From: Favolaschia claudopus
Taxonomy: Eukaryota; Basidiomycota; Agaricomycetes; Agaricales; Mycenaceae
Assembly (NCBI GenBank): GCA_037176885.1
Contig: JAWWNJ010000047.1
Location: 1,364,001 to 1,428,000, forward strand
Length of the DNA: 64,000 nucleotides
Reading direction: 5' to 3'
The translations under genes were made by a program, and so were the position numbers. Shown here in pieces: positions 42,232 to 52,889 of the stretch (the stretch's first letter is position 1; the number at the start of each line of letters is the position of its first letter). The notes under the pieces are model-generated. The model saw only the letters and a list, made by a program, of their open reading frames with translations. It made no database searches and was not told where the DNA came from.

Positions 42232-43092
42232 GAGAGTCAGAAGCAAAAGCTGGGACTCGCGGTGACCATCACGTACGTCACACTGTTTTCGCCAAACAAA
42301 GACGACTTCCCACGCGCCCGGCAACACCCGATTGCCCTTTGCTTCCAACCCTCATGTGAGTCATGTCACCTCAGCGTCCTCAAAATTTCACGCGCTTTTC
42401 CTCTACCTTGAGCATTGATCAATATTGATCTTCTAGCAGCTTACCTTCTTGAACATCTCTGCCTTCTCTCAAGTTGCTCAACGCGGAAGATTTTGCTCGA
42501 CCGGCACTCAAGTTCTCAACATCCTCCATTCCTTGCGGCGGCGGAGGTACTTCGTCCGGTGAGGCTCACCCTTTTTGGCGCCGAATGATTATCCGACTTC
42601 CGAACGTCTCAGTCAAGCGACTGATAAAGTTTTCTGATTTTACTTTGGCGGGAAACACCGGGCAGAGAAGCGTCTCGATTGCTTACTGTCGGATGGTTCT
42701 TCACAACGAGCCGCTACTGGTAGGTGGGGTTTGAGTTGAAATTCTTGGCTGACCAAGCGGTACGTAGGGAATTAACGGACCGGATGGCAATGTCTGAATC
42801 ATTCATTGCGCCGCTCAATTGGTGAGGGCTGTATGTATATATCGAGGCTTCCGAACGCCGCGACTGCGCTAACTTTGATATCTCCAGGGTATATTGTTTT
42901 GCTCAGTGCTGTGCGCGCGCGACAGTGACTCTCCCGCGTTTTCATCACCAATCTGCCAGAATTCGGAGACGGGTACCTGGCAAAGCTGTTTAGGCGAGAA
43001 CATCGAATTGAGCTCTATACGCGCATACCGGCACGGGTTGGTTAAAAGGAACAAGGTAAGGTAGACGACAGGATTAAACGTGTCCTCCGAGG
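42232..43092. other. Intergenic divergent promoter region
   Basis: Between divergent ATGs (carboxypeptidase minus, peroxidase plus). A small frame at 42474-42734 has no ATG-supported start or motif. Confidence 0.5.
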
Positions 43093-45214
43093 ATGTACTT
43101 CGACTATAGCTGGGCATTGGCATTTGGAACCCTCATCATCTCGTTCCACGCAACCGGCATCACCGCGTACACCTGGCCCTCTCCAAAGCTCGACGCACTC
43201 GAAGCTGCTCGATTCGATCAGCTAGGTGTCAACGCTGTCTCTGCGGGCCTCACAAGCTTCGTACAACCCTGCGACTCTTTTCTCTTCGGAGACAACACCG
43301 GGAGGGCGAATGCAGCAGACTGGATTAGGACTGTTCGTCTGCCTTTTTTTTTATTACTAACCCTAGTAATATTCTTCTCTCCTCATTCGTCAAAGGCGTA
43401 TCATGACATGGCTACGCACAACTCGGCGGATGGGACGGGAGGATTGGATGGTTCGATTAGATTCGACGAGGAGCAGGCTCGCGCAGAGGTGGGTTTATTA
43501 CCTGAACCCTTATGTAGCTACTCATAAACTCGATGCAGAACGCGGGCGACGGGTTCCACAATACCATGCTCATCGCCGCTTTCCTCTCAAATCGATACGT
43601 CTCTGGTGGGTCTTGATATCTATGACATTATTAACGTTTTCGCTGAGCCCCTTGGTATCTTGTAGTCGCCGACTCAATCGCTCTGGCCGCTCTCATAGCA
43701 ATTGAAAACTGGTAATGGCATTTCATTCAACGCTTGCTTCTCGTTTGATTATCCTTCGACCCAGCGGCGGCCCAGAAATTCCATTTCGTGGAGGACGTAT
43801 CGATGCCACCGAGCCCAATACACCGGGTGTACCCGAACCGCAGCAAGACTTGGATTCGCACATTGCTTCATTTGCGCGTCAGGGATTCACGCCGACAGAA
43901 ATGATAGGGCTCGTGGCGTGTGGGTTAGTGCAAATTGCACAATCTTCAAACAATTACTGAATGGAAGATTGGATTTACATGAACAGCCACTCGTTTGGCG
44001 GCGTCCAACACGATGCCTTCCCAGATATTGTGGGCAATCTGAACGATCCTAATAACACAGAGGACGTAGCCCACTTCGATTCGACGTTCTCCCAATTTGA
44101 TAATAAGATGTGAGTCAAGCCTCTCGTTGTGGTTGATGCTTGAACTTCCTTACATCGAAACTACATCAGTGCGACTGAGTTCATTGAGGGCACCACCCAA
44201 AATCCACTGGTAGTGGGGTTCAACGACACGACCAATTCGGATAAACGCATTTTTGCCAGCGACGGAAATAGCACGATGCGCGCGTGAGTTTTCGTATTCA
44301 CCTACTTTCTCGCTTTTGAATTTGAATATCGCATAGTTTCGCGGATTCCCCGAGTCTATTCGCTGCGACGTGTGCAGACCTGTTTGCTCGAATGCTCGAT
44401 ACCGTGCCGAGCAATGTCCAGCTTACAGACGTGCTTACACCTCTTCCTGTGAAACCGTCCGGCGTTCAGTTGACTCTGGACGGCGACTTTATTCAGCTGG
44501 CTGGTCAAGTTCGGGTGCGTGCATAAATTCATGGCTTTACCGGGCATACCAAACAATCCTTCTTAGCTCTGGAACACGACAGAGGATTCAAGCCGCATAG
44601 TTCGTATGCTCTGGCATGATCATCATGGAGGCATGGGGAACGCGACCTTGAGCTTCACCGGCACATCTTCCTCCACGGGAGGGAAATACACCGCCGCCTG
44701 GTATGCATTCAACGCGTCTAACTCGGACAGTTCTATCTCTCTCGATGCTACTGCGGGCATCAAGAGTCTAAGCTTCCTCGTTAATGATCAGCTCGAAGAT
44801 CAAGATGGTGTGGGATTTGCTATCCAGGACGGATTTATGTTCTCTAAGACTTCGTGTCGGATTCAAAGCCCATTTACTGGTCGGTTTGATGTTGCGGTCA
44901 GTTCAGATTGACCATGTGATTGGAATCTGGATTGAGTTTGAAGTCATGTTCGATAGGTCCGCAAGGATGTCAATCCCACGAGAGTCTACCTCGAAGAAAT
45001 ATCGACCGACGGCACTCAGAAAGTCACCGTCACGGAGATTGATATCTCGCCTCCCACTTCACCTGTTTTCGGCGACTCTGCGTATTCTCTTTGGAGCATC
45101 AACTTGACCGATCCGACGACGGTGTATAGTATTGGGGCGGAAATCGGAGGAGTGAAGTACTCGACTACGGATGAGCATCTGTTCATTGAGTTCCCTCTTT
45201 GCTCGGGAGTGTGA
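43093..45214 (+). CDS. Heme peroxidase, secreted
   Basis: Ten exons: 43093-43332, 43396-43488, 43539-43605, 43665-43710, 43765-43923, 43987-44109, 44170-44283, 44337-44514, 44567-44896, 44957-45214; 1608 nt, 535 aa. Signal peptide around LAFGTLIISFHATG. Distal site R-T-A-Y-H-D (Arg about 79, His about 83) with THN, then GGLDGSIRF; proximal heme ligand in VACGHSFGG (His about 203). This is the plant-type (class I/II-like) peroxidase fold. The ~300-residue C-terminal part (VQLTLDGDFIQLAGQ..., beta-rich) goes beyond the catalytic domain, as in several mushroom extracellular heme peroxidases. There is no obvious ligninolytic Mn-site or exposed Trp I can assign, so substrate range is open. Splicing across 43924-43986 is essential to rebuild the proximal His motif. 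Confidence 0.9.
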
Positions 45215-45367
45215 ATTTCCTTGGGCTGGGTTTCTCATTCCAGCTTCGGTGATTTTGTTTCGGGGTCATTAGCCTAACGTTGCGACGATTGCATTTCCAA
45301 TAGCCTCTCTAATGTTTACATATTCTGCCTGGCGGTTCTACCAGTGGTACTAGGAACTCGACGGTGT

Positions 45368-46083
45368 TCATACATCTCCGGATACCACAATCCAATCATT
45401 ATTCTTGAGTCTCCAGATCCGATCATCTACAAGGATAATGACATTAGTATCCGTCAACCGAATAGACAACAAGTATCATACCGAGCACCACCGACGTCAG
45501 GGTTTTGCATGCTGCATACCACTGCAAGACCAGGCCACGATCGTCTTCAGAAGAACCCTTAATGCTACCAAAATTCAAGGTACGCAGCCGGTCAAATTTT
45601 TCGAGAGACGTCGCGATCCACCGGGCTTCGTTCTAACAATGATCATGAAAGGATGAGAATACACGCCATGAGATGATAAAAGAATCGAACCTGTGAAATC
45701 AAACTCCCGGACTCAGGCCAGTGACAGAGTTCAAGATTGTGAATGTGGGGCAAGTGTGTCGCAATCACATCAACATAATGCCGCTCCTGTACAGTATGCA
45801 GTCCCACGAGTTCGACAGTAGTCAGGGTTTCAAGGTGGTGCAATTTGGCCAGCGCCGAGAAGCTCTGCTGTAGACTCATAGCGAACGACCTGAGTCTGGA
45901 TCCAGTTGTGAGCCTGACGCAGCGGTAAAGCCAAGGAGTGGCGATATTCCTCAGCAATTGAGACGTTCGACAGACGGTGGCAAGGTCGTCAGTCGACAAC
46001 TCGTGCACTATTGCGGTTAGAACTTCGTTTGGGAGCCTGAAGAGAGAGCTTGCGGCTCTACGCGCGCTGCGAGTGAGGACCAT
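45368..46083 (-). CDS. Short F-box protein
   Basis: Exons 46083-45691, 45632-45482, 45426-45368; 603 nt, 200 aa. The N-terminus has a good F-box, LFRLPNEVLTAIVHELSTDDLATVCRTSQLLRNIATPWLYRCVRL. The tail ends WYAACKTLTSVVLDDRIWRLKNNDWIVV, an ending found in many mushroom F-box proteins. At 200 aa it is much shorter than usual (400-550), so it is either a naturally trimmed paralogue or one missing its middle leucine-rich part. It converges on the peroxidase gene, stops 153 bases apart, and its ATG is 126 bases from the eEF1B ATG. Confidence 0.75.
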
Positions 46084-46208
46084 GATGGTGGTAGGTGGAA
46101 GAAAGCTTTTGTTCGGTGTGACAGTGACAATGCCGCGTCAAATGATTAGCAACAACCTCCGAGTCTAGCATATGTAAACAAAACGCATCTTCTTCCAAAC
46201 CTTGATCG

Positions 46209-47316
46209 ATGGCCAACCTCACCAAGCTCGAACAGCACCTTGCCACCAGGTCCTACGTAGAAGGGTCAGTATAACATCAGTACATCTCCAGAATTACCTC
46301 CCTCGGGTCCGTGTATCCAAGAAAGCGAAAGCGGCACACGAATGCCAACAATTTTTACTATCTTTTTTCATTTTTTTTCTATCGTTCTAAAACCATTCCG
46401 ATCGTGTCTGATGCGCATATATTCTACAGATACACCGCCTCCCAGGCCGACGTAACTGTTTTCAAAGCGATCGCATCGGCACCGAAGCCGGACGCGCACC
46501 CGCACGTCGCCAGGTGGTACACCCACATCCAGTCGTACACCTCCGAGTTTGGCTCGCTCTCTGGCTCGAGTGCCGCGGGCGAGGCTTTCCTCGGTGGTGG
46601 AGCTCCCGCTGCCGCCGCTGCAGATGATGACGACGAAGTGGACCTCTTCGGCAGCGACGACGAAGCGGACGACGCCGCGGCCGAGCAGCTCAAGGCCGAG
46701 CGTGTTGCGGAGTATAACAAGAAGAAGGCTGGGAAGCCTAAGCCTGTGGCTAAGGTGAGTCATATCACCACTCCCGCCTTGAGTTGTTTTTTTACCTGGG
46801 TGCTTGCAGTCTGTCGTCACTCTCGATGTAAAACCCTGGGACGACGAGACCGATATGGAGGCTCTCGAGAAATGCGTCAGGTCTATCGAGAAGGATGGGC
46901 TGTTGTGGGGGCTCAGCAAGCTCGTCGCTATCGGCTATGGTATGTTGACCCTCTTTCTCTTTACATATATGCTAGATGTTCAGATCTGATATCCAGGAAT
47001 CAAGAAGCTCCAGGTAAGTACATGATTATACTACATCCCTATCTTCTCCGCTCACCCCTACGCTCCTCATGAAAATCCAGATCACTCTCGTCGTCGGCAT
47101 GTCCCCCATGTTCTTGCATCTAATAACCTATTTATGTAATCGTTTCTCTTTGTTGTACAGAGGACGAGAAAGTCTCTACCGACGAACTGCAGGAGCAGAT
47201 TTGCGAGTTCGAAGATTATGTCCAGAGCACGGATGTCCAGGCTATGCAGAGTACGTGTGTGGTTGGTGTCACGAATTTGAGCGGCATCTCATTAACTGTT
47301 TTTCATAGAGCTTTGA
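46209..47316 (+). CDS. EFB1: Translation elongation factor 1-beta (eEF1B alpha)
   Basis: GDP/GTP exchange factor that recharges eEF1A during translation elongation. Seven exons: 46209-46264, 46430-46754, 46810-46939, 46997-47013, 47081-47096, 47161-47250, 47309-47316; 642 nt, 213 aa, the usual length. An N-terminal GST-like part ([34 protein letters not shown]), an acidic linker ([17 protein letters not shown]) with the casein-kinase-type site, and the catalytic C-terminus ([55 protein letters not shown], ending MQKL). The intron 47097-47160 starts GCATGT: only a GC-AG intron gives VVEDEK in frame. Very short exons (17 and 16 nt) flank it. Gene symbol follows the yeast orthologue. Confidence 0.95.
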
Positions 47317-48129
47317 GACGAATATTACTCAATGTAGACGGTGTTGCTTGTGCTCGCTTGTGTATACAAACCTCATTTTCGGAATCCGATGATTATTGGT
47401 CTACTTCAATGGCGACAACGAACCGTCACGCCCGAGACTCTTCCACCAAATGTCCGGCGTCTCAAGAGTCGCTATTTCATTTATTATCTACCACAGCCCT
47501 TCCGATTTCGAGGATCGCAGCCCTCGCGTGCATTACTCGCTTCCGCTCGCTCATCTCTTGGGACTTTTCCATCATTGAAACAGAAGCAAGGTATGCGTCT
47601 TTATTAGCGAAAGTATAGTATGCTTTCGCATCTAAGTTCGACCCACTATGGCTACTACCCGTTCGACTCGTGAGTCAGATAAAAGTAAGGTCTCTTCGAC
47701 TCCCATTGGGCGATCTCCAGACCGAACCAAGTAGAATTTAGGAAGTGGCTCGCGTTGAAGATTTCTCTTGACGGAGCAAGGTTGGGACGGGACTTGGCCC
47801 GATTTGCATAGTTCGTTCGTAATGCGTATTTCGAGCTGTAGCATACGATAGGCTACTGTACCTGGAATACTGACTTGACCAATCCGGCGAAACCGTATGG
47901 CTTTGGAATTGAAATTCGCAGCGGCTCTGCCAGTGTGGAATTTAAGAAACCTTTTGGGTATTCTTCGATCGATGAAGGTGGGAAACTCACACTACTCATA
48001 CGCTCCCAACAAGGGATTGAACCTCCGATGCTCGTATCTTATTAACAACCAAGGACTTTCTTGAACACGCCTTCCAAAGGTTCGATAAAAATGAACATGC
48101 TGAGACCGGCAATCACAAAATAGGTCGTT
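47317..48129. other. Intergenic, decayed coding traces
   Basis: The plus strand at about 47885-47975 reads LTNPAKPYGFGIEI..., faintly like the peroxidase tail LTDPTTVYSIGAEI, with no exon context. Possibly a fossil duplicate of the peroxidase 3' end, but too short to be sure. Confidence 0.35.
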
Positions 48130-48141
48130 GTGACATGTCAC
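48130..48141. promoter_or_regulatory. GTGACATGTCAC palindrome
   Basis: Identical to the site at 6190-6201; ends 31 bases before the ATG at 48173. Confidence 0.6.
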
Positions 48142-48172
48142 ACATCGCATTTCTTTCTGTCTTCTACATGTG

Positions 48173-49818
48173 ATGCACCGCTGCCTACAGATCCTCGAGA
48201 TCCTCGAGCTCATCTGCGAAAACATTGACTATGGCGTTGGGCCTGAGGCTTTTGCGATCGAAGAGGCCACTCTGGCCGTGCTTTCGAGGAGCTGTAGGAT
48301 TTGGATGGGCCCAGCGCTCGCCTCACTATGGAAACTCCAGTCGTCATTGGATCCATTTCTGGGACTCCTGCCTACCGATTTGTTGGAACCCCCGGTGGTT
48401 GCGAATAATAGGCAATGGGTAAGTCATTTGCGCCCTCTTGGCGTCCTCTGGTATCAATTTCATGATCTGACCGATTTATGCAGAGATTACTGCGCCCCAT
48501 AATTGCTACAGACTGGGAAAGAGCAAATGTCTATGCTACGCGAGTGAAGCGGCTCTTACTCTCTTCACCGGCCTGGACGCGTGCTTCTAATGTCTTCCCT
48601 ATGCTGAGTGTTTGCTCTCCACTCGTGTTCATCTTCCCGTGTCTTGGCTCCTTCACCTGGTTGCACTCAGCACCGAATTTAGCAAACTCCGCATCGCTCC
48701 GGGCTTTCTTCCCTCCCACGTTGCACACGATCTACTTCTCATACGGTCAAAATTCGACTGCCGCTTCCCTCCTCTCTATGCTTCCCAATTCCTGCCCCAA
48801 TGTGAAATATCTCGCAGTTTCCGGGGTTCCGGTGCCTGGAACCTCACCTTGTGGATTACCTCTATTCCTCTCCGGAATGCGCAGTCTCGTGGAGCTTTCC
48901 CTGGCGGCTTGGAAGCTTGAATGTAGCTGGCCCATCCTAATACATCTGGGTCAGTTATCGACTTTGATCAATATGCAGATACATTCCATTTCTCCCGATA
49001 TGTCTTGCGTTCAATGCACCTCCGCATCTCCACCTCTATTCCCGCATCTTCAGAAACTATACATCTCCTTCGCAGAAATCCGGTCCGCGACAGCACTCAT
49101 GGAACGTTGTTCCAATGCTTCCCTTATTTCTCTAGCACTCGATTTTCCATCCGACCCGACCACCGTCGAGATGGAACGACTCTATGATATATTGACCCGG
49201 ACTTGTGGACACGAAACCCTCCAATCGCTTAGCCTCCAAATTTTTCCGCGCAACCTCTCGCACGCAGATCGGAAAAATTGTAGAGTAACGAAGGGCTTGT
49301 TACACAAGCTGGCCGTTTTTCGAGCTCTGAAGACCCTCGAAATCTCCGCGATGACTATCGCTCTAGCCGATGATACGTTCGCCGAGCTGACCCCCTTTTG
49401 GCCAGACTTGGAGCGTCTCAAGTTAATGGCGACGGATGTCGAGATCGGATGGGTTGAGCCTCGTATAACCCTTCGTTCCCTCTCGTCTCTCGCCAAAAAC
49501 TGCCCCAGGATGGTCTCTTTGGCTCTCCAGGTCAATGCAACCGAAATGCCTCCAAGTTCGCCTGTGCGCGTGGGTGGGATCGACCTCTCGGATTGGCACA
49601 TTGGATTATCTCCGATTTCGGAAGCGCTACCCGTTGCCCGGTATCTCTCGGCTTTGTTCCCCAGGTTGGAGAAGATCAACACGGGTTACCGAGAGGTCGG
49701 CGAGGAGGAACGCGACCATGTTGCACACGAACGCAATGGACTTTGGAGGGAGGTTGTAACTCAGATCCCACATTTTGTGGCAGCTCGACAAGAGGAACAG
49801 GGTTGGGGGCCGCTTTAG
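48173..49818 (+). CDS. F-box-like / leucine-rich repeat protein (paralogue 3)
   Basis: Exons 48173-48418 and 48484-49818, 1581 nt, 526 aa. Same plan as paralogue 1: MHRCLQILEILELICENID..., one intron after the first ~80 codons, leucine-rich repeats (LVELSLAAWKL, FPHLQKLYISF, WPDLERLKLM) and the tail LWREVVTQIPHFVAARQEEQGWGPL. The tail is nearly identical to that of paralogue 1 (PHFVAAR-EE--WG-L), so this segment is under constraint or was converted. ATG at 48173 chosen over an in-frame GTG just before it. Confidence 0.88.
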
Positions 49819-50071
49819 TCTCATTTTCTGGTGTGTCCTTTCTGGCGTTGCATTCCTCGACTCTCAATCATGCATGCAGAAATAATTCAATGCTCGATAG
49901 CCGCAAATTTCTACTGCTCCTCGATTGAAGTTTACTTGATTCAGCTTGATTTTACCTATTCGTTGTCCCATGATCATCACTTCATCCCATACCCCCCCTC
50001 GATCAATCCCGCACCGCGACCCGTAACGATATAGATCCGAGCTTGTGTATAGACGGTCTTCTTTGTCTTGC

Positions 50072-50153
50072 GCGTGGTCAGAGTGTGTTCTGCAGCGCAC
50101 CCCGTTCGAGTCGGGGCTCGAGTCGTGAATGAAAGACGGGGAGGATTCTTTTT
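50072..50153 (+). ncRNA. Pol III-type structured RNA, copy 1 (3' half only)
   Basis: The T-arm-like hairpin CCCCGTTCGAGTCGGGG at 50100-50116 and a T5 run about 31 bases later match the copies downstream, but the conserved 5' hairpin is not recognisable. Probably a decayed or partial copy. Confidence 0.4.
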
Positions 50154-50504
50154 CTTGGCGAGGGGGAGTTGAGCTTTGGTTGGCTGGCACAGGTGAAAGG
50201 GAATTCAGAACGGTCGCTAGGATCGAGTTTGTGAGGTGAATACTCGTGGGTTTCGCGTCTGTGGCGAATCAGTTTAAGATGAATTGGGTGGATAGCGACG
50301 AAACTTGACTGAACTTGAGGATTTTCGGCTGGCTAGAGCTGAGGGAGATGTGACAGTGGTATTGCTAAGCGATGTAACTGATCATCGAATCGTGCGTCCC
50401 GGGAAGGTTTTGCCTGTTCTTTGTGACGGAGATTTTTTATTGTTGATTGTGCGTTCCACTGGCAGCCTGAGACAATGATTACTGTGAGCAATTTCGCGAG
50501 AAGA

Positions 50505-50632
50505 AGAAGGCTTGATTGCGGATGGACCGCAGCTGCACTAGATGATCTCGCCTCGTTGTCGCTGTTTGAGCAGCAGAATCCCGTTCGAGTCGGGGTCAAG
50601 CCGTGGGCGTGGAGATCATAATTGAGTTTTTT
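50505..50632 (+). ncRNA. Pol III-type structured RNA, copy 2
   Basis: Begins AAGAAGGCTTGATTGCGG. The 5' stem TTGCGG pairs with CCGCAG across a five-base loop, followed by CTGCACT, a variable middle and GCAGCAG. The T-arm-like hairpin TCCCGTTCGAGTCGGGG (50579-50595) contains the B-box core GTTCGAGTC, and a T6 run ends the unit 32 bases later. No reading frame is conserved with the other copies. Confidence 0.55.
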
Positions 50633-50963
50633 CATTTTTTTATTTCATGTTGTCAAAGGGTGGTTTGATTAGGATTGGCGGCGGTGAAGAATAAGGCGTT
50701 CTCGAGGATGGAGGTTAGATGGCGGAGGACTGGGGTTGTGGTGAGTTACGATCGAGTTAGAGGCGCCAGTGGGTTTGAAATTGAGGATGATTTGGAGGAT
50801 GGTAACTGGCGTGGATAGCGATGCCATTTAGTTGGGGTGGGTTCGAGACGAGGGGGATATGCTTCGGGTTTGCCTGATTCTTAACGTTGGAGAGTGAAAG
50901 GTGGTAGTCGGCGCTTTGATCGTTGATTCAACAGCTTGGATGAACGATGAAGGGACACTCAAC

Positions 50964-51089
50964 AAGAAGACTTGATTGCGGACGGTCCCCAGGCTGCACT
51001 AGTTCGTTAGATCCGCGGTATCCAGCAGCAGAACCCCGTTCGACTCGGGGTCAGGTCGTAGATATAGCGGCATGCGGATTGTTATTTTT
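50964..51089 (+). ncRNA. Pol III-type structured RNA, copy 3
   Basis: AAGAAGACTTGATTGCGG start, 5' stem with one mismatch, CTGCACT, CAGCAGCAGAA, then CCCCGTTCGACTCGGGG (51034-51050), GTCAGGTCGTAG and a T5 run at 51085. The loop base change G to C leaves the T-loop consensus intact. Confidence 0.6.
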
Positions 51090-51310
51090 CGTCAAGAGGT
51101 GGTTGTATTTGAATTTGAACTTCGTCGAGGTTGGTTGGTTGAATGGCGTTGGTAGAAGAATATTGAAAGGGAAACTACGAAAGGGAAAATGCGCAAGGGA
51201 AACAGATCAGGATCGCAGTGTTGGGGTTGCTTGATGTTGATAGCAGTTGAGATGAACGATGAACGGCGACGAGTCGGAGTTAATCACACACATGGATTCG
51301 TTCTCGATTA

Positions 51311-51438
51311 AAGAAGGCTTGATTGCGGATGGCCCGCAACTGCACTGAATTGGATTTCGCGGTAATCTGGTCTGCAGCAGCACCCCGTTCGAGTCGGGGG
51401 TCAGGTCGTAGTTGTAAACTGTTGGCTGTTTTTTTTTT
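51311..51438 (+). ncRNA. Pol III-type structured RNA, copy 4
   Basis: AAGAAGGCTTGATTGCGG start, perfect 5' stem TTGCGG/CCGCAA (the A replaces the G of copy 2, a change between A-U and G-U pairs), CTGCACT, GCAGCAG, CCCCGTTCGAGTCGGGG (51383-51399), GTCAGGTCGTAG, then T10 at 51429-51438. Upstream GATGAACGATGAA (51252-51264) is shared with copy 3 (50940-50952) and with a degenerate unit at about 51850. Confidence 0.6.
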
Positions 51439-52889
51439 GTGTGAAAGAGGGCGGATCTGAATTTGTTGAGGTTGGTGGATATCGGGGGAAGGGAAGGGAA
51501 AAGGAAGGCATCTCCGAAGATGGAGTTGAGATGTGCCAGAGGAGGAGCTTGTGTAAGTATTTGATTGGGAGGTGGGTTCGCGTCGGGAATGGTTTGAATT
51601 TTTGAAGTGAGTTTGAACGTATATATTACTGATGGGATATAGGAACAGAAAGGAATTGCTGGTAAGATATTCGGGGTTTGTTTGAGGATGGTTGGAGGTG
51701 AGTGGAGTTGCTGCTGTGAGATGAGTTTGCAGTTATAGTTTATTATAGGCGGCAGCGGTTGGGGTATGGGAGTAAACGGAAGAGACAAGGATAGATGTCG
51801 GAGATTGCGGCGCTGCCGATCGTTTGGACAGGATTTGATAGCAGCTTAGATGAACGATGAACAAGCGGGATGGAACGCGTTCGTGGAGTCGGAGTCGGAC
51901 TCAATCACAGATGGATTCGTTTGTGAGAGCTGTGGAAGACTTGTAATCGAAGTGAGATTCAAGCGGGAGGTGAGATGAAATGTTAGGGATGCTGATGAGG
52001 TGAAGATGGGATGCATTGTTGGAGGTGCGGTCTGAGCTAGGAGGGAAGGACCCGGAAGGTGCGGTCCCGAAAGCGCCTGAGGGGGGTGATCGCATGTGGC
52101 GTTGGGGACGACGGGGACAGCGGTGATGGGTGCAAGTACATACTAGATCGTCGTCGTCATCACAAACGTTGTCGCCAAGACAAGGAGAGGAGAAAGGTTG
52201 AGGAAAGCGGCCGGATGCGAGGGAGAGGAGAGCAGGATGAAGGGATGGCTTTGGCGACAGGCTTGGGAAGAAGAGTATTTTGAGAGACGGACGTGGAGCT
52301 CGACTGGAATTTCGACGAGAAAGATTTGAAGTTGGCGTGGCTGAGATTCGAAGACGGAAACACCATTCATCGTGTCAATTTACCTGCTCATTTCCTCCGT
52401 ATATGCTATGTGCTGGATCTGCAGGGTCGACGAACGCAGGGAGACAGACAGACAGCTTGCTCGGCGTTCTGGACGTCGTGGAAGCCGTCAGGGACGACGC
52501 GGGCATAAGGGCGATCAACGTGGCTGTGAATCACATCAGTTACGTAAGACTCTCCTTGCTGCTTTTCCCGTCGTCGTCCAGGACCCTTTCGTCGCCGCCT
52601 ACCGCCTTCTAGCGTCAAGGAGAGGTATTCATAGAGTGGTTTGGGTTAGGGATTGCTACCGAGAGCGAGAGAGGATTGGATTAGGAAGGAAGAGGAGACT
52701 GACCGCTGACGGACGACCGACTGCCGACGACCGACGACCGACGTCTGCTGGAGCTGGGCTGGGCAGGGCTAAGAGGAGGATAAAGTGCGTCTCCGTCTTC
52801 GTCTCCCCCGTCCCCCACACCCTGATAATCCGACCCTCCTCCCAGCAAAATCACCCACAAAATCCACCTCTCACAAAAATCACCACACG
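51439..52889. other. Intergenic upstream of the Msb1/Mug8-like gene
   Basis: A degenerate fifth unit of the RNA repeat family is traceable at about 51838-51960 (GATGAACGATGAA, AATCACAGATGGATTCGTT, GAAGACTTGTAATCG). The rest is promoter and low-complexity sequence before the ATG at 52890. Long frames at 52372-53310 are shadows. Confidence 0.45.

Noticed and set aside
50072..51438. tRNA genes
   Set aside because: T-arm-like hairpin and B-box are present, but no acceptor stem, D-arm or anticodon arm can be drawn.
50072..51438. CRISPR array
   Set aside because: Repeats are 300-450 bases apart, diverged and in a fungal genome; no cas genes.
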